Source: Gnetum montanum
Taxonomy: Eukaryota > Streptophyta > Gnetopsida > Gnetales > Gnetaceae
Direction of reading: 5' to 3'
DNA: 64,000 bases
Assembly (NCBI GenBank): GCA_015680685.1
Contig: MNCI01016282.1
Span: forward strand, 7,735 to 71,734
A program made the translations under genes and the position numbers. Position 1 is the first letter of the stretch, and the number at the start of each line of letters is the position of its first letter. This document shows, one piece after another, positions 31,347-43,781 of this stretch. The notes under the pieces are model-generated. The model saw only the letters and a program-made list of their open reading frames with translations, was not told where the DNA came from and searched no databases.

Positions 31347-34300
31347 ATGTTGAAGCCAATCCTAATCATAGTTGAGCTGGTAGGGATTCTATGTTGTATA
31401 AGCACCCCTATGACCAATGTCCCTACACCCCATGTGTGAGTAGGGAACCAAGAGGTTTGGTTCTGGAAGGGTGCCCAAGAATTCTTAAAATTCCTGCTTG
31501 GTCACTTCAGTGTAATGATATGGTCACATTTGTTTGCTGAAACAATAGGCATCTTAGTTGAAACATTACTACCTAGAGTGAATTAAGGCATCTTAAAATT
31601 CATGACATATGAATCTACTAAGGGGGAAGGGGCAAGGGGCTCAACTCAATGCCTGAAATGCTTAAGACTCTTGTCTTGGTTTTAGGTAGTGCCAAAGTTC
31701 AAATGCTACCACAAATATAAAACTTTGTTCATTGCTCGACATATGGGCACAATCTTCCAAAACCCACTTGGAACCATCTACTATGTTGCCGAGTGAGTCC
31801 TATTAAGATGATTAGACACTTTGTTTTGTTTATCTTGTATGGTTTGGAGTGCTTATTATGTTTTATCGGTTACCAGATTTTTGATCAATAAGGATTGTCT
31901 TCATGATAGAGAGGGGCCATTAGCCTAGCTCAAACAACCCTACAAGAGTTCTCCTCCACTAAGAACGTGCATGCTGGTGTTATAGAGAAACTTCGGGTAG
32001 ATTTTAGAACTTATCTGACCAAGTACTCTAAATTCTATATGAAGTGTGAGGAGCTTGGATGATTGGATGGTACTTAGGGTAGATTTTAGAACTTATCTAA
32101 CCAAGTACTCTAAATTCTATATGAAGTGTGAAGAGCTTGGATGGTTGGATGGTGAATGGGCATCCCATCAAATACCCACTATAGAATAAGTACTAGTGCA
32201 AGTACCATCGTTCCCTATGCCATTTGTATCAAGTGAGTTATATTATGTGTTTATTTTCATGCATTATTGATTTTATTTTTTACATGGCTAATTCTATATT
32301 ATTATTATTATTTTACTACAATAGTAGCCAAATCCAAGGAGGTTATGGTAATTATCTCAGGGTGTAATGAGGCTAACCTTCTCTTTAAATATGGTGAGAT
32401 TGATGAGTCACAACATTGGTTATGCAATGAGGCATCAACAACAATTGTCTAGAATGTTCAGAAGGCTGGGCTTATGGATCTCTTTTTGGCTGTGAACCCA
32501 AGCATCCCAATAGTGGAAATGGTTGCCCTTGTCAATTCCTTCATAAAAAGTGTTGACCACTTTTGCACATAAGTTCACAATGTGTGAGTGGTCTTTGAGA
32601 TCATCGATGACCTCTTTTCAGATCTCTTCGGTGTCCCTTCTGATGGTTTACCCATGGGTGAAAAGACTAGCAAGGATCTAAACCATCGAGAAGACATCAA
32701 AGAATGGCTAGGCATTGACAAGGATCACAAGGGAATTTATATGAAAAAGGTCAAATTAGAGGTAGCCCAACATATTTACCCTATCTTCCAGGATCATGCT
32801 TTTCCCAAGCTACTTTCCCAAGGAAAAAATTCTTGGGGTAGAGCGAGCTTGGATTATGATGGATGTAATGGAAGAGGGAATGCGATACAACTAGGCTAAG
32901 TATCTTGTAGAAGGCTTATGAGCTGAAATGATCTAGCTACGTGGTAGACTTGATGCACATTTCCATATGCACTTTGCATTTTTCATAGCATGTCTGCGTA
33001 GGTTTGTAGAATTTTCCAAACCACAGATCTGTCACATATTCCACACCACCTGGTCTTAGGATCCTCTAGAGGCTATTGGGGAGTCTTTTTTCATGACCAC
33101 CAAAGATCAGGTAGGATCATCCTTCTGTGTGCATGACAACCTTCAAGAGGCTCCCCCCACCAACATAGGCAATGTAGTGAGGGCGGCATGTCTCATTACA
33201 GAGATAGTAAAATCAAAGTTACAAATTAAAAAGCCTTGTCCTGCAGAGGAACCCTCACATGCAATTGAAGAAAGGGGCAAAAGGCTATGCATCAGAGTTC
33301 CCAATGTGTAGTCTAAGCTTGTTGGTGAGTATGCTTTAGCCAACCTATTTGTTTCCTTTTTTTACTTTCTTTTTCATGCATATATATTGAATTGGCACCC
33401 TAACCTTAGCTTGTGCATAGTAGATAAGGAAGAGGTTTCTTCTGCCGCAAAAGAGGGCCCTACTATAGAAGAGGAGGCTCCTACCATAGAAGAGGAGGCC
33501 CCCACTATAGAAGAGGAGGCCCCTGATACAAAGGAGCCTTTTGTAGATAGTGTCCCATAGCCTGAGGGATGTATGACAGTTGAGGACACCGCTACACTCT
33601 TAAGTTAGCTTGAAGAAGAAGGGCTGCATTTCGAGAACAATGAGTTTGCTAGTTTGTTTGACAATGTGTAGATGGATGATCCCCCTACTCTCACCCCTAA
33701 GGGTTTGCTAGGTAGGAACTTTGCACTTCCATATATATTATCCAATTACTTTTCCTCTTTTCTCTCATCCTCTTCTATTTGATTATTTTCCTATTTTCCT
33801 TTGCTTTTTCTTCTTTTCTTTATAATGCTAACATGCTTTATTGCATAGTGAGTACTACTTCTGCTAAAAGCCCTAAATCTTCATCCACTTTCTGCCTATG
33901 GCCATAGGCGAAAACCCCAAATAAATTTTCTTTCATGCAAGGTCTAGTGGATGATATGATCGATTGCTTAAAGAAAATCGATCTTGAGATAGGTGCATCT
34001 GGGCTATTACATTTTCTTTTTATTCTTATTTTTTGCTAGCATCTTATGACTAACATTTCCTTATTTTTGGTATAATAGCTTTACAACTTAAATGGAACCC
34101 AAAACAGGTAGTTGAAGTGGAAGTTGTGCCTAAACTCCCTCCAGAGGTAACAAAGGTGCCTCATCATGTATATGATGAGGCAAGCAAATATGTGCTACAC
34201 TTAACATGATCACTATGGGAGTGTAGGCATGTCAATGAAGGTCTCTAGAAATGACTTTAGAAACTCAAAAAAGAAAAGGTAAGTTAGATACCTGAGCTAG

Positions 34301-35056
34301 AAGACTTGTGGTCATAGAATGGATTCCTAATGACCCATGATAATTTACATGGCAACTGGTGTATGGCCATAATTGATTATGTCAAATATTCATTGGCCGT
34401 AAGAGGCAAAAATGAGGCCACATGTGAAGTAATCAAACAACGTCTACAAATTGATCTCTTGGTCCAGAAGAATCAAGATTGAAAAGATTATAGTGTCAAG
34501 GTATATGAATGGGGGCAAGCATAAAAAAATCATAAACAAATGTATAAAATGGAACATGCTACTTACTACTAAAAGTATAGAGATGCATCTATAGAATGGT
34601 GAGGTCGTGAGCTATTCCTTGATGCGATTGGCACTACCCAAGCCTATGATAAATTTGTGAAACACTTAGTGGTCAATGAATCTCCTAAGAGGGAAATGAC
34701 ACTACCTTCTAAAGAGGCCACATCTACCATGTTTTCTCTAGGGCCACCTGCATGGACGACTATGGAGAAAGGGAAAATCTTAGCAGGCATTGATTTAGAG
34801 GAGGAAGACTAGGAAAATTTGACTGAGGAAATCCTCCAACACTTGGCATCTAGCCTTGAAAGAATACCACCAGACATGGATGTGGGCCCATCTCAAGTTA
34901 GTCAAGTTTATTTTATTGCAATTCATTTCATGATAGCTTTATGCATTTTCTTACTCACTCATTGGTTTATTGTTTTGTTCTTGATTTATGTAGGATCCAT
35001 ATGAGAATGTAGGACCTAGTGGGGTGATAGATAAAGACACAGGAGAGAACCCATAG
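31347..35056 (+). pseudogene. Antisense multi-exon gene carried by element C
   Basis: ATG 31347 follows a GAAATGTAG acceptor. Introns with GT..AG: 31793-31892, 32233-32324, 33325-33420, 33712-33848, 33993-34078 and 34897-34993, at the same points as in A. Exon sizes agree closely (exon 1 446 nt versus 448, exon 6 818 versus 819). Exon 2 is longer only because of an 82-bp duplication. Exon 3 reads AGLMDLFLAVNPSIPIVEM and IDDLFSDLFGVPSDGLPM. Exon 4 has three EEEAPTI units and then PEGCMTVEDTATLL. Exon 6 has VYEWGQA and KNHKQMYKMEHA. Exon 7 ends at TAG 35054-35056. Broken by stops. Product unknown. Confidence 0.77.
31995..32152 (+). repeat. 82-bp tandem duplication in exon 2 of the antisense gene, element C
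   Basis: 31995-32076 is repeated at 32077-32152 with only a few differences, including one where TGA in the first copy reads TGG in the second. 82 is not a multiple of three, so it shifts the frame. It explains the extra length of exon 2 relative to A. Confidence 0.85.
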
Positions 35057-35699
35057 CCTACTAATTGATATTTTAAAATTTTGAAATGTAATCCCCATTG
35101 TTGGGAAATGCTGCAACTCTAAATGTAAACATTAATTTAGACTATGTATTTCATTTGCAATTTAATGAAAAGTAAGAGGTTTGTTTTATTTATTTTACCT
35201 AGCATTTATGTTGATGTAGTTAGACCCCTTGTGGGCCCTATGCTCTAGTTTAAGGCCATTTCGAGTCGTAGCTAGTTTAAGGCCATTTCAGGCCATAGCT
35301 AGTTTAAGGTCATTTTGGGCCATGGGTACTTAATACAGAAAGTGGGCTGCTAGTTTTAGGCCTTGGCAGGCCATGTGATAGTTTAAGGCCATTCTAGGTT
35401 GTTTGATATAACTAACACAAACAGTAAATATAACGCAAAATTGAAACTATATAAAAAAAAGTGTTAAAGATAGAATAATTAGATCTAAAGTAGGAATATG
35501 CCCTAATCGTGTAGCTATTTCCTAATCCAATGTGGGTTAGGTAGGGTGTATGGCCTAGAGGATTCAAGGTGACACTCCTCTAAGTTATCATCTACTATTG
35601 AAAAAGACAACTCTATGCATATAGTGTCTTTGTCTAGGTCATTAATTTTGTCTGACTTATCAGTGAAACAACATTGGATTTCAACGTGGACAAGTGGAA
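35057..35699. other. Region between the 3' end of the antisense gene and protease of element C
   Basis: No gene. It holds AATTTAATGAAAAG after the stop, then four TAGTTTAAGGCCATTTYRGG units at 35240-35400, in the same place as those of element A (18500-18600). Protease-like reading resumes near 35700 on the minus strand. Confidence 0.45.
35240..35400 (+). repeat. Short tandem repeats after the antisense gene of element C
   Basis: Four to five units with core TAGTTTAAGGCCATTTCRGG, same place as 18500-18600 in A. Confidence 0.65.
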
Positions 35700-38600
35700 C
35701 GTCTTCGAAAACTTCTATTTCTTACCCTTGCTCCATGTTTATATTGTTGATAGCCCGAGGGGCTACCTCATCACCAAAGATCACCATCTCTCCACTTGCA
35801 TAGGGTAGGTCGATCTCCTAGTGTATTAGTAAAGGGACAACCCTTAGTTGGGCTAACCAAAATATTCCCAAAATCAAATTGAACCCAAGCATTTCTTCTA
35901 CCACAATGAATTTTGCACTAGTGGGGAATTGATCCCTTGCTAGAAAGTTGATAGTGATAGTCCCCTTGACCACAACGCATGCCCCATTGAATGACTTGAA
36001 ACAAGAAGTTGTTGTGGACTTGATTTGATCCACCAGGTCCAACTTTTAAACAACAAGGAATGGAATTACATCGATTGCTACTCCATTGTCAACATGCACC
36101 CTATGAATCCTATATTGGCCTACACAAATTGTTATAAACATAGGGGTAGTAGGTACTTGACCCCTTTTAGGATCAACTTTAATGGCTTCATCATGGAAAT
36201 TCAAGTAAGTTGCCTATGATCCTTCAGCCATAGATGGAAGCATAACAACATGAATGGCTTCTCCTCTAGTGGTGTATCTTCCTTAACAGGAATAAATGCC
36301 ATCATATGGATCAAAGCCTTACAATGTGTAGCAAAATTCATTATTAAATCATATAATCTTAAAGTTGTATTTTTTTTCTTTAAAGTTTGTCTAGCTTGTG
36401 TTAGTGTATCTAAGAAATCTTGTCCATCGTCTAGGTGTTTGGTGGTTTTTGTTTTCTCTATTCATCTTAAAAGATGGATTTCCCGAGGAGGAGAAGACTT
36501 GGCTTTTTTGGGTGTTGGGCTTCCAGGCTTTGGTATTTTCTTGTCATGAATGCATTTCTATCTTATCTTTAGGTGGTGAGGCCATGAGAATCGCTAATGA
36601 GGCCTAGTGTAGTATGTTCCCTAGTCATTTTGTCAACTGGATGCTCATCGTGTTTCCTCAGGTGAGAAGGTTGTGACGTAGTTCCAACCACTAGACTCTG
36701 GGTAGGTGGTGAGTTCATACACTTTGGCACTCTTATAACAAAAGGTTCCTGAGTTGTTATAGTAGCACATTGAGGGCCCTTAACTACAAAAGGTGTTAAA
36801 GGCCCCTAGGGTGATATTTTAATGACAAAAGTGGGTTGTGACCTATGTGACATTGAAGCTTCAGCACCCTGAGAAGCCACATGGACCACAAATGGCTTAT
36901 GTGTTGCTTCTACATTGTCGTCAATACTAATAGCATTAATGGTATAGCTACACTATTAGTGTTCAATGGGTCCTTATAGACATCTATAGATCGGTTTTCT
37001 GGCTGGATAGAACTATTTTCATCAAGGATCAACTTACCCTGATCAATCATACATTGAATGTCATCTTTCAATACCAAGCAATAGTTTGTGTCATGGCCAC
37101 ACAATTGGTGATAATTACAGAAGCGTTCTAGCCTAAAATTTCTAGGCACTAGAGGCTCATTAGGCATAGCTATAGAGGGGTCTCAAAGGATGTCACAATA
37201 CCTCTCGTGCTATTTGTGGGCCACCTCTAACATTTGCTTATATTGAATGCACCCAACACTCAACAATTGATCTAACAACTCTGATAGCTTAATTGGAAAT
37301 GGGGTGTATTTCAAGTGATCCTTATGCTCGAAATTTGACTTTGGCGAAGTTTGTGTCATGGCTGTTGATGCTGGAGGTTGGCTAGCTCCCTCGTTGCTAG
37401 AGCTTGACGTTTTAGTCATAGCAATCATGGCCTTAGGTGCTTTGGTAGCTTGATTGTTGTTATTGGACTTGGTTTCATTAGCTACAGTAGCCATAGTGGT
37501 TGTTGCAGCCTTTCCCTTTTCCTTCTCTTTCTTTGCATGTGCATTTTTGTAAGCTATATAAGCTAGGCCTCTACTAGCCTCCACTGCATCTTGTATACTC
37601 TTTGTTATGCAAAAGCCTAGCTAAGGCTATATGATGCTAAATAGTATAGCTTAGATTTGATAAAATCACTAATAGCACCCTTGAAAATGGATAGTAGATG
37701 GGCTTTAGCAATTAGCTCACGAATTTTATTTAAAACAGCACTCCAGTGTTATATGAATTTCTGGACAGGTTTTAATGGTTCTTGTTTGACATTCATGAGT
37801 TGGTCTAAGGTGACTTCTGGCTTCAAGTTATACTTGAAGTGAGTGATAAACTAACTTGGAAATTTTTCTAGTGTTGAAATAAATGCACGAGGAAGTGCAT
37901 GATACCAGTCCAAAGCTTTACCAGTCAAGGACATGGTGACAACAAAAATAATCACATGCAACCATGGCTGCAGTAATAGGGACTCAAATTGAAATGTAAC
38001 TAAGTGGGTGTTAGGATCACCCTCTCCATTATATTTTGTGAATTGGGGAAGTTGTACCTTGGGAGGCAACATGAGCGAAGGCATGATGGGGTTAATAGGG
38101 TTATCCTAATAAAATTCCATTACATGAACCATTTCAGAGCTGGCAGCTTTAAGCCACTTGACTTCATCAATGAGGGTTTGAATAAGTTGAAAGGCTTGGT
38201 CTAGACCTAGAGGTGTTATGGAAAGTTGCATTATTTGGACTACTGGTGGCATCATTGAAGCAGCCATCATTGGTGATGCTATTGGTGTAGCTGTCATTCC
38301 TATTTGGGGTGCTTTTGGAGCAATTCCCATCGATGGTGTCATCTAACTAGCCCACAACCCTATGGGTGGTGTCCCTAGAGTGACTACCATTGGTGGTGCT
38401 ATGGGAATGGGTATCTATCCCATTGCCAAAGTAGCCCATAGTTCTATAGTTAGCTACACCATATGTGAAGCTTGATACGTTTGGGGTTGGATATACTATG
38501 GTATCTGAGACAACTGGATAGTAGGAAAGGACATTGTTTTCCACCATGTAGTTGAGGTTGGAGCTACTGCTAGTGGAATTGGTGTAGAGGAGGTAATGGA

Positions 38601-39317
38601 AATAGGGCCCATTTGTGGTTGTCATGTAGACATAGTATTTACATATGGTGACATAGGCATCACAAACATTGTTTGTGAAAACTGGATAGACTATGAAGGA
38701 ATACCAAAGGAAAGGGAGGTCAAAGGCCCTACATGTTGTTATGCTGATAACATTTGATGGCTTCCTACCACCAAGGAAGGTTTGAGTTATTGAAGCATTG
38801 TAGCTGTGAGAAAAGAGGCAGAGGCTTGTGACTAGTGTGAAAGAAATACAAAGGTGGACTATGAGGCTATAGCATAGAATGGGCCACCACCTTCAGAATG
38901 GGATTCAAAATCCTCTTGCCCAACATGAAGGGGTTCTTCATAGTGAGACACCATGTCTCGATCTTTTGACCCACTCAGTCGAATATGTTGGTTCAATATC
39001 CATTGAAACTTTTCAGTGACTGGTATGATGGTGTTAGGAGTAGGAAGGAACTCCCCTCCATTTTGATGAATAATTTCAAAGTTATGCTTTTCTTTGAATT
39101 CTTGGTGGTCCAGCGGTAGGCCTACTTGGATCTTTGCACATAAGAAGTTAGATCACTCCTCATCACATGTCGTGCATTCAGGCGATTGATGTTGCAGTCG
39201 AAGAGACTACCGTTGTAGGTGCACTAGGCTAAGTAGTCACTCAAGAGCTATCACATGTTGCAAGGGATGAGCTATCTCCAAGCTCAATGTGGCAACTAAG
39301 GTGCTAGGTGGGTTCAT
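35700..39317 (-). pseudogene. gag-pro: gag and protease of element C (decayed)
   Basis: It starts at ATG 39317 (MNPPSTLVATLSLEIAHPL). A conserved N-terminal block follows near 39140-38930 (GLPLDHQEFKEKHNFEI). The gag capsid fold lies at about 38090-37650 (GKALDWYHALPRAFISTLEK). A Lys-rich linker lies at about 37584-37210. The knuckle CNYHQLCGHDTNYC with LKDDIQCMIDQGKL lies at about 37130-37030. Protease spans about 36300-35700, with VHVDNGVAIDVIP at the active site and FNLILGIFWLAQL downstream. Active-site VDGGAS of the family thus reads VDNGVA. Frames change several times. Parallel in order and spacing to element A. Confidence 0.82.
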
Positions 39318-39807
39318 CTTTACTATGTCAAAAAGGACATAAGAACTAAAGAAACTTGTGAGAAATGGTGGAATATAGTAAATTTTGAGTTAAAACACTT
39401 AAATAGATAAGCTGCGCTGAAAACAAGCCAAAATGGCAGTGTCTTAAAATGCTAGAAAAATAGTAACTTGTGCTATTACACTTGCTATGCTAGGTGATAC
39501 TATCACACTGATAGGGTTGTTACACTACACATGTTATGCTATACATGTCAGGTTACATGGAACATAGAGAGCTTAACACAGTACATAGTTTTGAGCTTTT
39601 TGTCCTATGGGATTCTAGGGGAACCGTCAACTAGGATCCAACTGTACCAACTAAAACATAAACAACCCCTACCCTGGCCTATGATCCAGCTACTACCATA
39701 GTAGGTCCATAGGGGTGTTACATTTACACGAGCCCATTGCTAGCAATGAAGGTACAGAAAGCAAGTGAGACTACTTGTGGTGCATAGAAGGGACATAGAG
39801 GTTCAAG
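39318..39807 (-). other. 5' leader of element C between PBS and gag
   Basis: No coding content. Contains GGGGAACCGTCAACTAGGA and AAACAACCCC, which resemble the leader repeat of element A. The tRNA-like extension of the PBS lies at its right edge. Confidence 0.45.
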
Positions 39808-39824
39808 CCCTCCTTCTAGCACCA
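39808..39824 (-). other. Primer binding site of element C (tRNA-Asn-like)
   Basis: The minus strand reads TGGTGCTAGAAGGAGGG five bases after the LTR. Similarity to the tRNA continues for about ten bases past the usual 18-nt limit, into the T-loop (plus strand GAGGTTCAAG at 39798-39807). Confidence 0.7.
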
Positions 39825-39829
39825 AAAAT

Positions 39830-40410
39830 TGTAGCATCTAAAAACATTGGTGGCTAGAACACCGAGAGGTCGACAGGTGCATAGTCTAACCTTCAATCCA
39901 TTGGAGGTTTTTGTTGGAGAAAACAAAAATAGGATGCCCTAAATGATCTAGTAGATCAATCAGGGACTTACATAGTGTCCAATAACCATTTTCGAATAAT
40001 GATTTTAGAGCTTCATGCGTAGGGGTTAGAATAAGTAGGGATGCAACACACATAACAGCAAGAGAGTATCAACATGTGTGCATCATAACAATAGAAATAA
40101 ATAGGTACACTAATAGTTTAAAATATGTGCTATTGAAAAATAAAAGGAGAGTGCAAGTGAGGAAATGCACCACCCCAAGATTGGGGGATGTGACTTTTGA
40201 TCAAATGATGTGTACAACTGGTACATAGTGTTAGATAGGCATAGCTAGGTAGTAAGGTAACATGGTCATAGTTTTTGGATCATTGTAGATGCAATGCTGA
40301 TAGAAATGAGTTGAAGCTTGCTGGGCTGGTAGTTGCTACACTATGTGGGTGTGAGGTGCAGGTGTCACGTTTGAGTGCAGGAGTGAGGAAGACATTGGGA
40401 ATGCTCTTAA
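39830..40410 (-). repeat. 5' LTR of element C, left piece (R/U5 side)
   Basis: It begins TGTAGCATCT, matching the left ends of the LTRs of A, and continues with the same order of short conserved blocks. It is broken near 40410 by pararetroviral sequence. The other piece lies at about 46990-48460. Joined length is about 2.0 kb, close to the LTR of B. Confidence 0.8.
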
Positions 40411-40415
40411 GATCG

Positions 40416-40427
40416 TATCAGAGCCTG
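40416..40427 (+). other. tRNA-Met primer site of the pararetrovirus
   Basis: TATCAGAGCCTG matches the inner part of the canonical TGGTATCAGAGC site complementary to initiator tRNA-Met. The leading TGG reads TCG here, either a change or the integration junction cutting into it. Confidence 0.6.
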
Positions 40428-40577
40428 TGTTGTGGTTCTTCATGCATCATAGCCAGGGGTGGACGTGAGGGTAGCTCATAAGATAGTTCTGAAGTGTTGT
40501 AAGCCATGCAGCAATAGCCGATGGATAAGTGAGTAAGTTGTGCAAGCCAGAAGTAGAGCGCAAAGTAGGCATGTCTA

Positions 40578-41261
40578 ATGGCGAGTTCATCTAGAAGACC
40601 AACTCCAGGTTCCAATTCTACTTTCTCATATATTCAACGTTTATCTCAATATTGTTCATTGAATGCCAGTATGTTGCCACCACCACCATGCCAAAAGGAT
40701 TTTTATCCTAAATCTTCTTTGCACACGTTTGAATCTTTCCAATCTATGCATTTTAGCGAATGTGATTTGGGTATTGCTAGTTCTGGCCTTCATCTGATTG
40801 CTCTTACTTTTTTTGACCTGGGGGAGGTAGACAAATGGAAAAGAGAAGGCTATTAATATATTCATTTAGTTGAGATCGCTATACACTTTATCTTCTACTA
40901 GATTGCTTTGATTGACCAATGTTTTAAATCATTCCAAGAAGCCATTATAACCCAAGCCAAAGGACAATTAGTTTCAATTGCTCTAATTTTTACTATTCCA
41001 AACTTTACTCTTTCTCTTTCTGATCCACATCTGTTTAATAGTTTAATGCTTATTACATATATTCTTGTCGACATTATAGATCATAGTGTGTATTGTACTA
41101 TAGGAACTAGGTTAAGTTTTAAATTATTTAGTTTTATTAGTATTCAAACTCTCTTACCATTTGGGCAACAAGCTCTATCCATAGGTTCGACAAATTTGGA
41201 ATATGAAACACATATTAATACTGAGGATCTCCCTATTCATAAACTCTTCCCAGATTTATAA
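40578..41261 (+). pseudogene. Pararetroviral movement-protein-like region
   Basis: One frame from ATG 40578 to 41261, with in-frame stops at about 40854 and 40900. Visible motifs are YIHLVEIAI and PNFTLSLSDPHLF, which fit the beta-strand core of the 30K movement proteins of Caulimoviridae (Ile-His then N-x-S-L-x-D). The N-terminal stretch is Ser- and Pro-rich. The same frame runs on past 41261 into the linker, so movement protein and coat were probably one polyprotein. Movement proteins carry virus through plasmodesmata. Assignment rests on short motifs and position. Confidence 0.6.
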
Positions 41262-42080
41262 GATTCGCTAGAAGAATACTATGAATATAAAAAAGCAAAA
41301 AAATCCCTGTTTAGATCATAATTAAAATCTTGAAGGTATTATGTAGAGCTAAAACCTCCAAAACTTCTGCCTTATGATCCATTAGCTCCAAAACCTATCA
41401 AACCAATAACCCTATTCAAAAAATCTTCCTATGAGGAACAAGAGGAGAAAATACAGAGAATGGCAAAAATATTTAAAGAATTAGGAATTAAAATGGACCC
41501 AAGGAAAATCATTAAGCAGAAAGGGGAAAAAATGGTAGTTGACCATAATGGAAAAACTCATATAGAAGATGCTTCAACATCTAGTTCTGATGAAGAAGTA
41601 TCATGCTCTAGTAAAACATCATATCAAATCTACACACATGAGAACCTGCACAAGGTAGATCAGGATATTAGATGTATAGAATGTGATGAACTTCTAAGGA
41701 TCAACATGAATATAGAAGAAAAAAAGGAAACAACCCATATGATGCAATATAAAACTTCCATAGAATAGCCTTCTAACATCATTAAGCTTCATAACTGGGC
41801 TAATCACAAAATAGCTTATGTTAGTGATCAGAACTTAATGACTTATGCATAAGCAAGAGAAGTACAAAAAATTTTTAAAGAATTACACCAAATATGGGTA
41901 CCTAAGAAAAAGGTAGAAAAATCTAAGAAGGGAAAACAATCTCAAGCACAAACACTAGATCTTGAAGGATTTTACATAGATTCACCACCAGTCACTTCTC
42001 CGAAAGGTAAAAAGAAATCCAAACAATGGATCCAAAGGAGACGACCAGTCCATACAATTCCAAGATCTAAAAAAAGGAAG
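41262..42080 (+). pseudogene. Pararetroviral polyprotein linker between movement and coat regions
   Basis: It continues the movement frame. The segment 41460-41768 is open (MAKIFKELGIKMDPRKI, then an acidic Ser-rich patch STSSSDEE). Lys-rich stretches follow (41910-42100). Stops near 41768, 41850 and 42130. Little can be assigned; such charged linkers are common before coat proteins in this family. Confidence 0.5.
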
Positions 42081-43170
42081 AAAGAGAAGAGATCAATGCT
42101 AATGAAGAGGATAATGACACCCTTTACATAGGAAGTGAAGGTTCCTTAGATGATGAGGACAAAAAGCTATTAACAAAACAAGGTCTAATCTTCCAAGATC
42201 ATAAAGATTTCACAGCTATGTAGGTAAGAAGAACATCAGAAAAACCACCACCATACTTTAGTATGGATAAAAAATCCATTAGGGAACGACAAAAAGAAAT
42301 AAATAAAATTAGTGGATTTATTTCTAGATAGATTGTCTTAGAAAAGAAAACGTATGAGCATGCTATCTTGAGTGCAACGTTAAATTTTGAAGGTATGTTG
42401 AAATGTTGGTGGAATTTCATAGAAGCACCTATTTGCAAAAAATTATTGAATAATCCTCATGTTATATTTTTAAATGCAATTACTAAGAAATTTTTAAGAA
42501 ATAAATCTGATAGAGATAGTGCTTATAGAACCTTGTTTTATAGCTCTCGGTTACATAAAATCCAGGACATGTCCCCATTCCTTGACATTATGGAAGAATG
42601 GTACTATTATGGGAAACTCATACATGACATAGGAGCAAAAGAACACCTGCTAGGATGTCTTCCTACACCATTTGCAAGTTACTATAGAGCCCAACTCCAA
42701 AATGAAGAAAAGGATCTCGAGGAAATGAGTTTTAGCACCATTCGCCAGTTCTTAGAAAAAGTCACAAGGGATCTGTGTGTCCAACAAAAAACACAAAAAT
42801 TAGTAAGTTCACTTACTAAACAAATAGGTAAAGATTTATGTTTGCAAATGTGTCCAGAGGATAATTTTTCATAGTTGATGAAAAATAGAAAACATCAAAA
42901 TGAGCCATGTGAATGCAAACCACCTCAACGTTTGTCACGTAGGTATTCCAAACCTAAGAAAATGTGGAAAAAGAAATTTCAACCAAAAATAAAATGGAAA
43001 ATTTGGCCACAAAATCCTTTTAAAGGAATGTTTAAGAGAAAACAAGGGCCATATAAATCTAAAGAAGTTAGATGTTTTATCTACTCAGGGAAATACTATT
43101 CTAGTCAATATCCAAAGAAAAATGATCATCCACATAAGATCGACTTCATTGAATCAATGAAAATTACATA
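42081..43170 (+). pseudogene. Pararetroviral coat protein with decayed zinc knuckle
   Basis: The frame changes by one near 42070-42100, then stays to 43170, with stops at about 42222, 42330 and 42872. A capsid-like helical region (42368-42870) is followed by a Lys- and Arg-rich stretch (42900-43060), as expected for an RNA- or DNA-binding C-terminus. A knuckle at 43073-43111 should read C-x2-C-x4-H-x4-C but shows C, Y/S, Y and Y. The Cys-to-Tyr changes need G-to-A and the His-to-Tyr change needs C-to-T. Confidence 0.65.
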
Positions 43171-43781
43171 AGATTATTTTTTCTTAACTTATGACTCTGA
43201 TTTATCTTTCTCAAATAGAGATATTTATCTCAAATCATTAGATCAATATTCTAATGAAATGGAATTTGAAAATATTCCCTCTTATCACAATGAACTAGGA
43301 ACGATTGATTATGATACTGATTCTTCAAGATACATGTATCATGTTTACATGAATGAAGAATCTGAGAATGATGATTTCTATGAGAAAGATCCAACTTATT
43401 TCCTATTAAAAATCCAACTTCGACAATTAAAAAAAATGGCAAAAATTCCCTCTAGAGGATCTACATAAGTTTAAAGCCTATAAACAAAAAGTGAAAAATA
43501 AGAGAAATGAAATATAAGCACATAAATAGATGATTGAAGAATCTATAGGACTCTATCAAGATTTCCAAGATCCTAATGATGAAAGGTTTTTAGAAGATAC
43601 GCAAACTTCTAAAGAAGAAATTATGAGGGAAGTTACTCCTGATGTCCATACATCTATGTGGAGACAATACCACATAAAAAAACTTAAGAAATATCTCCAA
43701 CAGGCCACAGAAGAATTAGAGCGACTAGAACAACAAGAAGAAAGTTGGCAACAACAAGAATATGAAAAGGAAATGAAATAG
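43171..43781 (+). pseudogene. Pararetroviral region between coat and protease
   Basis: An acidic segment (43259-43468, with SENDDFYEKD) ends in a frame change between 43468 and 43530. A Gln- and Glu-rich segment follows (43530-43781) with a coiled-coil look (KKLKKYLQQATEELERLEQQ). It ends at a stop directly before the protease frame. Confidence 0.55.

Noticed and set aside
39790-39824. A tRNA gene or tRNA fragment
   Set aside because: Only the 3' arm is matched and it sits precisely next to the LTR, so it is a primer binding site.
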